Shown here one piece after another: positions 57,176 through 64,000 of a stretch of DNA of 64,000 bases (its first letter is position 1; every line of letters starts with the position of its first letter). Source of the DNA: Alnus glutinosa (Eukaryota; Streptophyta; Magnoliopsida; Fagales; Betulaceae). Location of the stretch: positions 186,001-250,000 of the forward strand of contig NC_084890.1 in the NCBI RefSeq assembly GCF_958979055.1. The letters run 5' to 3'. The position numbers and the translations under genes are program-made. Below the pieces are notes generated by a model that was not told the origin of the DNA, did no database searches, and saw nothing but the letters and a program-made list of their open reading frames with translations.

Positions 57176-60100
57176 AGTAACGTCTTAACTTGCTACTGCT
57201 TTAAAAGTTTGATATTGTTCTTCTTTCAAGCAGAGCTGCTAGAGGCCCTTTCTAAACAGAAAGCCATAAAAAGGTATTGGGAAACATAACAAACAAGAAA
57301 TTAACACCCACTCATACAAGATTTTCTGCAAGATAAATAGAAATCCGAAGGGCATAACAAGGCACTCCAACAAATTTCTAATTCCATGTCTTTTAAGCCA
57401 ACTTGAGGAGCAACCCACACATGAGCAAACAAAGCTGAGAGAAAAAAAAAACAACCAGTACTAGATCAAATTGAAGTCCAGAATTCATGAAAAGTGTTAC
57501 CTGTGAGGACAGAGGGATATTAAGAATTAAGTGGAGGCAAGTGCCGTGTATATAAAGAAAAACAAAAGAGACAGATTCAATTATAGAAATGTCAACAATG
57601 GAAGTACGAGAACTTCATTAGAGAATCAACTTTCATGGAAATCACCATTAAAGCAAAAGACTTGACTTCCAGCCGAAGCCAACTACTCATTTGGAAGCTA
57701 CTGAGCACTATCTTAGTCATCTAGAAATTTACGCTATTCCAATTGAAGACTAGTAACCTCCAACGAAATTTCCTCCTAAACTTTGGCCTACATTTGAACA
57801 CGAGAATTTGAGAACAAGGAAAGCTACTTGCAAAGTATTCACAAAGAAGAATAAGTAGACAAATTCAACCCCTAAGAGGCAAAGAGTCAACTTTACCTTC
57901 CCAACAATTTCTTTGCATCAGATGAAAAGCTAATGTAATGTAAACTAAAACCAAAGATTACACCTTTATTAATTAAGGATGATGATGGTGATGGTGATTA
58001 TCATTAGAAGAAGAAGAAGAAGAAGAAGAAGAAGAAGAAGAAAAAATTGCACTCTATGTTTTTTTTGGTGCAGTTCATATATGTAATACAAAAGTAATTA
58101 TTTCATTGTCTCCTCAAAGAGTTGGTCGAGACTGCCAGATCAATATTGTAGAACAATTATGCGATAAAAATATCTAGCATTACTCTTACTCTACTATCAT
58201 ATCGACCAATAGTATTTTAATATGCAGTGCTCGTTTCACTTTGCAGTCAGAGAAGGACTTTAAAGCGTGCAATCACAACTTGCCACTTCTGCACAACAGG
58301 TGCTGCTAATTCGAACAGAATTCAGTCATATGAATATCCTATATATGCAACTTTTAATTAGCATTATTCCAACCACCAACTATCGTGACCTACTCGATGA
58401 CATCCTCAGGGTTTCGTCATGAATTGTTCATGTTTCTTCATTATTAAGTAAGTTTAAATATTGTTTGCTTATTAATAATTTATTTAATAAGACCCAGCCA
58501 AAAAAGAAGAAGAAAAAGAAACTACTAGGGAAGAGTACTTGAATATCATACTCAAGTACCTATGTGATATTGTGCCACTTTTGCACCTCACATCATCAGC
58601 ATAACATCTGATGATCTTGACCTCATGATTCACTATTCATGATGATGAGTAATGCTAAATAGTATAACTCTCATCCTATTCTAATATAATTGGGATGATC
58701 TAAGTGGTAGTGCTCGTCGATCCGTAAATTTTGTTCATTTTTAATAAAAGTTGATTTTGACATAAACGTAAAAGAGAAACTGTGTTCTCAATGCACAAAA
58801 TCAACATACACGTTGATAGAGAAAATTAATAATATTATTGATGACAAAAATTGAATTGTTTATTTTATTACAATTGCTCATAATTTATAATGAAACCCTA
58901 AAACTATAAAATGATAAAATATTCTAAAAATGAAAATAAAACAAAAGAAACAATTAAGATAATTCTTAACGACTATGTCAATCTAAATATGAGAATTTTC
59001 TAGAAGGGGAATTAAGAAATTTAAGAAAGGTGAAAGGGAATCAGGAAATTTAGGAAAAGTTACTATCGAGAATATTTTTCAAATCACAATCTGTCAATAA
59101 TCTCTACTTTTCTTCTAGAACAATATATAGTAGTTGACCATTTCTTTTCTTGCTTAAATCTGCTTGATTTGGTATATTAATATTATGGATGTAAAAGAAT
59201 CAATCTTGTCACCACATCATAGATCAATTAATTAATTCTCGGCTGTACTAAAAGTTCCACCAATAATTTCCCACTCATGCCCTTCAGTTGTTTCTCACTC
59301 TTCATCGACTCGGCCAGTAGCCTTTTCCTTTTGTACTTCCACCGCCGAATATTAGTTGTCCTCGTGTCCACTTGGTGCCAACAATACAGAATGTCCCGCT
59401 TAAATTAGTTTACTCGTCAGAACCTAGTGTTTGGTTTCTAAAATAAAACATTTTCATCCTGGCTTCCTGAGAACCCACCGGTGAAGCTCTTTGTCCTATA
59501 GTAAGATTTCTCTTGAATAAGCATGTTTGTTAATAATCTCGATGTCAAGACAAGCCCTCTCAATAATAAGATCATCTTGAGAACAAGATGGAATTCTTGT
59601 CCTACATCAGATTCAATAACTTGTGGGCACTGCCACATCAGCCTAGTTGTATGAGAATTGAGTATGTAGCATTACTCTTTCATGATATACTGAAATATAC
59701 AAAAATATTTTGTTATCTCATTTTTCTTCTTCTTCTAATTATCTTCGTATCTCATTTGGATATTCTTTCTGAATGCAATTTTCTGTTACAATAGGAGACT
59801 CCCTTGGTTCATCCTATCACTAGAAGATGAAGCAAGAGTAGGGATTTTTATTATTATCTTTCTTATCTCTTTTCATGATAGGATTTGCCAATGAATGAAT
59901 GAATACTAATTTTATTTTTTTTATACATTAACTTAATATATTTCTCATTTACGCGTTGACTTCTTATTATAAGAATTTCTTTCTTCCGACCCTGCCAAAC
60001 ACCAGTTTTGCCGATCCCGAGCCCTTTGACTATTCACATTCCTAATTAATCATGCAATTACACCAAGTCGCTGCCTCGTGGATGGACTTGGTCAGCATCT

Positions 60101-60359
60101 TGAGAACCACCCACCCACCCTCCCTTCCTTTTTTTTTTTTTTTAAACAAAATAATCAAATAAATGGATTAAGAAATAAAAACCATAAGAAAAATTCAACA
60201 AAATGCATAGCAACACAAAGAATCAACCAATTTAAGGAAATTAGCTCAGAATTCGCGTTATACGCGGAATTCTTTATTATAGTTTAGTTTTAAATTTTAA
60301 AAACATCTTCATTGTACAATTTATTATAGGTTAAAAATGCTAGTAAAAAAAATTATCGC
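57176..60359. other. RGLG 5' region and gene-poor intergenic DNA
   Basis: To about 57,600: likely RGLG 5' UTR, leader intron and promoter. An (AAG)n microsatellite lies at 58,006-58,042. Short stretches near 58,655-58,760 and 59,620-59,675 resemble arms of MITE families (GAGTAATGCTA; GAATTGAGTATGTAGCATTA). No gene recognised. Confidence 0.5.
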
Positions 60360-62640
60360 ACATCTTTCAACAAAAAGACAATAAAAGTTAAGACCTTTAA
60401 TTTTATTTTAATCCAAAAAAAATAAAACTTTTAAAAATATTTGATCATATAGGTGTAGTTTATAACGAAAAGAAGTATAAAAAAAAAATAGAAAAAGAAA
60501 ATCTAAATTCCAAATATTACAACATATGTATAGTAGTATTTTCAAAGGTCAAGATGATGCTGTAATTTTTTTACAGCACCTAAGCCAAATCTTACAAAAG
60601 AAAACAAAAATTTTTACTCAATATTTAATGCAATCAAATAAATCTTCTCATATCACGTTCAATACTTAAATAATTTTTTGCCTTATTTTGCTTTCAAAAG
60701 CAGAAAAAACACCTCAAAAAAAATTTGAGTGAATCAAACCAAAAGAAAAAAAAAAAAAAAAACATTAAACATTCAAATATATTAAAAAATAAGACCTAAT
60801 CAAACATATGTTAAAATCTTTGTTACCATATCAATAGTTTAAAATGAAAAAAAGTGTGTATATATATATAAATTAAAAAAAGCAAGAAGAAAACCTATAG
60901 ATTATGATTATCAAAACATTAACAAAAAAAAATTAGCAAGAGTCTCTAATATTATTAGTGTGATACATATTACATTTCGATACAAATAAAACCCATGTAA
61001 TTCTGAACATTCTAAAAAAAAATACATAGCAAACTAAATAAAATGGCTGAAAACCGAGTAAATTATACAAACGAAAAACAAAAATATTCTATAAAACATT
61101 CAAATGAACTAAAAAATAAGGCACTTAATTTTAGTTTAATCCATATAAATTAAAATATTTTAAAATCTTTGTGCCCATATGAATAGTTTATAACGAAAAA
61201 GAAGTATAAAGAAGAAAAAAAATAGCAAGAAGAAAACATGGTTCAATCTAATTACTAAAACATTAATAAAAAAATTAGCAGAAATCTATAATATTTTTAG
61301 TGTGATACCTATTATATTTAAATACAAATAAAACCCAAGTAATTATAAACATTTAAAACAATACTGAACAAACTAAATAAAATATTTTTTTACGAATACA
61401 AAATAAAACAAAATATTTCATTACAATGCTTAATATCTCTTGGTGTTTCAAAAGTATTTATATTTCTTTTATACACAACAATTAAATAAATTTTTGCATT
61501 GTTTTGCTTTCATAAGCATAAAAACATTTTCAAAAAATGGCTAAAAATGGAGTAAATCACATAAACAAAAAAAATAAAATTCCAGAAAACATAAGTCTTT
61601 ATCATCTTAGTTTAATCCATATACACTAAAAAAAATGTTTAAATCATTGTTCCCATAGGTATACATGGTTTAAAATGAAAAGTATAAAGAAAAATAAATC
61701 AAGGAAAATAAATAGTTTAATCTAAATATCAAAATATTAATACGAAATTAGTAGGAATCTTTGTGTGATATCTATTATATTTCAATACAAATAAAATGCA
61801 AATAATTCTGAACATAAGGGAAAAAAAGAAAAAAGAAAAAAGAAGGGATAATTGCACCGTTGGTCCCTGTGGTATGCTATAATTATTTTTCACTCCCTAT
61901 GGTTTAAAATGTGCATGTGAGGTCCTTGTGATATGCAATAATTACAAATCAATCTCTAGCGTTAAATTCTGTTAAAAATTTTAACAGATTCCGTCAAATA
62001 CCACGTATGCGCCACGTGTCGCCATCTTATTGGCGACACGTGGCGCTGACATGCACATCTTAATAAAATAATATAAATTTATTAAAAAATAAATAAATAT
62101 ACTTACTTATTTATTTTTTTATTTTTTTTTTAAAAAAAAAAACAAAAAAAAAAAAAAAAAAATGGGGCAAGGGGGGTGGCGCGCGGCCACCCTTTTGCCT
62201 CATTTTTTTTTTCTTTTTTGTTTTTTTTTTTTTAAAAAAATAAGTATATTTATTTATTTTTTTAAAAAAATTATATTATTTTATTAAGATGTGCATGTCA
62301 GCGCCACGTGTCGCCAATAAGATGGCGACACGTGGCGTTGACGTGGTATTTGACGGAATCTGTTAAAAATTTTAACAGAATTTGACATCAGGGATCGATT
62401 TGTAATTATTGCATACCACAAGGACCTCCCATACACTTTTTAAACCATAGGGAGTGAAAAATAATTATGGCATACCACAGGGACCAACGGTGCAATTATC
62501 CAAAAAAAAAATATACAAAAAAATAAACATTTTTTATGAAAATCTATTTCCATAGGTAGACACGGTTGAAAATAAAAAGTATAAAGAAAGAAAAAATAGC
62601 AGGAGAATATCTAGATTCTAATTATAAAAATGTATAAAAC
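60360..62640. repeat. Degenerate tandem repeat field, unit about 300-500 bp
   Basis: A set of landmarks recurs in the same order: TTTAATCCA, GTTTATAACGAAAA/TTTAAAATGAAAA with AGTATAAAGAA, then a TTAGCA...TCTATAATATT block, TGTGATACCTATTATATTT, CAATACAAATAAAACCCA and TAATTCTGAACAT. Copies begin near 60,370, 60,760, 61,090, 61,580 and 62,530 (partial). They are diverged and very A-rich. The 655-bp hairpin at 61,847 interrupts one copy. Confidence 0.75.
61847..62501. mobile_element. 655-bp near-perfect foldback element (MITE)
   Basis: Terminal inverted repeats start GGATAATTGCACCGTTGGTC and extend almost to the centre (about 62,180, a GGCGCGCGGCCACC core), so the arms are roughly 300 bp each. 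Both arms carry the palindromic pair CGCCACGTGTCGCC...GGCGACACGTGGCG, giving four CACGTG/ACGTG cores. There are no open frames. It inserted into the A-rich repeat field; the A-rich flanks hide the target duplication. Confidence 0.92.
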
Positions 62641-63090
62641 ACAAAATCCTTCAACCTCTACAAAACCAAAAAAGAGAGAAAAAAAAAAATGAAAGAAAGA
62701 AAGCAAAGTCCTTAAAAAAAAAAAAAACAAAATAAAATTATGTACTTTAATACTCTGTTCTTCTCTTGAATGTCATTGTTAGAAACTATTGATTTCACAA
62801 TTCAAGATGTTTCAAACTCTAAAGAGAGGTATAAATAACTAATTTAAGAGAGTAAGTAATATGATTTTTCAGCTTACTTGTGTTGTTTCTTTAAAATTAA
62901 TGCATGCAATACCTATATGGTCAATTATGGGTAGTTAATGTAGTAAGTTCTTAGTTTTAAATTTTGTCTCTCTATAATTTTGGAAAGTTGTAAATTCTGA
63001 AACCATAATATTGTACATTAAATTTTTGAACTTAATGAAATTTCATATAAAAAAAAAAAAATTTGAAATAAAATTTTGAAGAAAAAAAAA

Positions 63091-64000
63091 ATCTGACCAC
63101 TTAGAATTAATGCATGTTTTTAATTTTAATTTTTTAAAAAAATCTCACAACTTAATGCGGCTATAATGACACTTAATGATACCTACTATATTTCAATCTT
63201 ATATAATTATGAACATTCGACAAAGCAAATGAACGAAAAAAAAAAAATAATAATAATAATAATAATAATAATAATTCTCATAAACATTCAAATGAAGAAT
63301 TGCTCAACCAAAAATTGCACAAAATAAATAGAAACATATTTGGATTTCAACCAAAAATATAAAATACTAAAGAAACACATGTCTCCACAAAAAGAGTCAT
63401 ATTTGTATCATTAATTGAGAGAGAGATTACTTGTATCATTAATAAAGAGAGAGAGACATTAAATTGACCGGTTCAATTTTATTTAAAAGACCGGTTCAGC
63501 ACTTAAATGACCGGTTTAGTCACTAAAAAGTATGGGTTCATGCCACGTGTCACCATTCTATATCATTCTAAAGAAGAACTCGGCTTTTATATATATAAAA
63601 GAAATCTGACCACTTAGAATTAATGCATGTTTTTAATTTTAATTTTTTTAAAAAAATCTCATAACTTAATGTGGCTATAATGACACTTAATGATACCTAC
63701 TATATTTCAATCATATATAATTCTGAACATTCGACAAAGCAAATAGACGAAAAATAAAAAATAAAAAATCTCATAAACATTCAAATGAAGAATTGCTCAA
63801 CCAAAAATTTTACAAAATAAATGGAAACATATTTAGATTTCAACCAAAAATTTAAAATACTAAAGAAATACATGTCTCCACAAAAGAGTCATATTTATAT
63901 CATTAATCTGGAGAGAGACTACTTGTATCATTAATAGAGAGAGACATTAAATTGACCGGTTCAGTACTTAAATGACCCGTTTAGTCACTAAAAAGTATAG
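63091..64000. repeat. Direct duplication with 513-bp offset at window end
   Basis: ATCTGACCACTTAGAATTAA at 63,091 recurs at 63,604 and similarity continues (TGATACCTACTATATTTCAA, ATTCGACAAAGCAAAT, GACCGGTTCA, TTTAGTCACTAAAAAGTAT) to the window edge. Copy 1 includes an (AAT)n microsatellite (63,246-63,275) and extra ACCGGTTCA motifs. The unit shares landmarks with the 60.4-62.6 kb repeats. Between 62,641 and 63,090 there is only AT-rich DNA. Confidence 0.85.

Noticed and set aside
1..64000. tRNA, rRNA or snRNA genes
   Set aside because: Read both strands for cloverleaf and conserved boxes by eye and saw none; a covariance-model scan would be decisive and was not possible here.

Overview
This is a window of nuclear DNA from a flowering plant, almost certainly a eudicot. 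Genes are intron-rich with AT-rich introns, intergenic DNA is AT-rich, and LTR retrotransposons, LINE-type retroposons and foldback MITEs are frequent. Recognisable families are raffinose synthase, an SBT5-type subtilase, cyclin D, miR160, a CC-NBS-LRR, plant ATP-phosphofructokinase, a GPI-type GH17/X8 glucanase and RGLG. A woody rosid is plausible but cannot be proven from the sequence alone.

Layout. 1-4,554 (-): 5' eleven exons of a GH36 raffinose-synthase/seed-imbibition gene running off the left edge. 5,806-9,427 (-): complete 11-exon subtilisin-like protease (772 aa). 12,844-14,002 (-): two-exon D-type cyclin. 20,647-20,777 (+): a MIR160 hairpin missed by any protein-based scan. 21,934-27,918: a complete but non-coding LTR retrotransposon whose interior is mostly three different tandem-repeat arrays. 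30,393-34,253 (+): a CC-NBS-LRR resistance gene broken by a frameshift, two nonsense codons and a 559-bp solo LTR. 34,727-37,634 and 43,244-45,844 (+): two intact ATP-dependent 6-phosphofructokinase genes. 48,324-50,579 (+): GH17/X8 glucanase. 51,163-51,462 (-): small secreted cysteine-rich protein. 54,344-57,175 (-): RGLG-type RING ubiquitin ligase. 57.5-64 kb: gene-free, ending in a degenerate repeat field with a 655-bp near-perfect hairpin.

The central 33-46 kb is a tandem segmental duplication. A block carrying the 3' LRR part of the resistance gene plus the neighbouring phosphofructokinase gene is present twice. The upstream block ends at the phosphofructokinase stop codon and joins retrotransposon-like sequence. 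The downstream block starts inside the LRR. After duplication each copy gained different insertions (a 147-bp foldback element in copy A; two poly(A) retroposons and a 470-bp foldback element in copy B), so the relative order of events can be read from the sequence.

The genes do not form one pathway; this is an ordinary eukaryotic neighbourhood. I found no clearly new biological system. The most unusual objects are the coding-free LTR element built of nested tandem arrays, the resistance-gene/phosphofructokinase duplication, the long G-box-bearing hairpin, and the 73-aa cysteine-rich secreted protein. All exon coordinates were derived by hand from splice signals and reading frame; no alignment or expression data were available.
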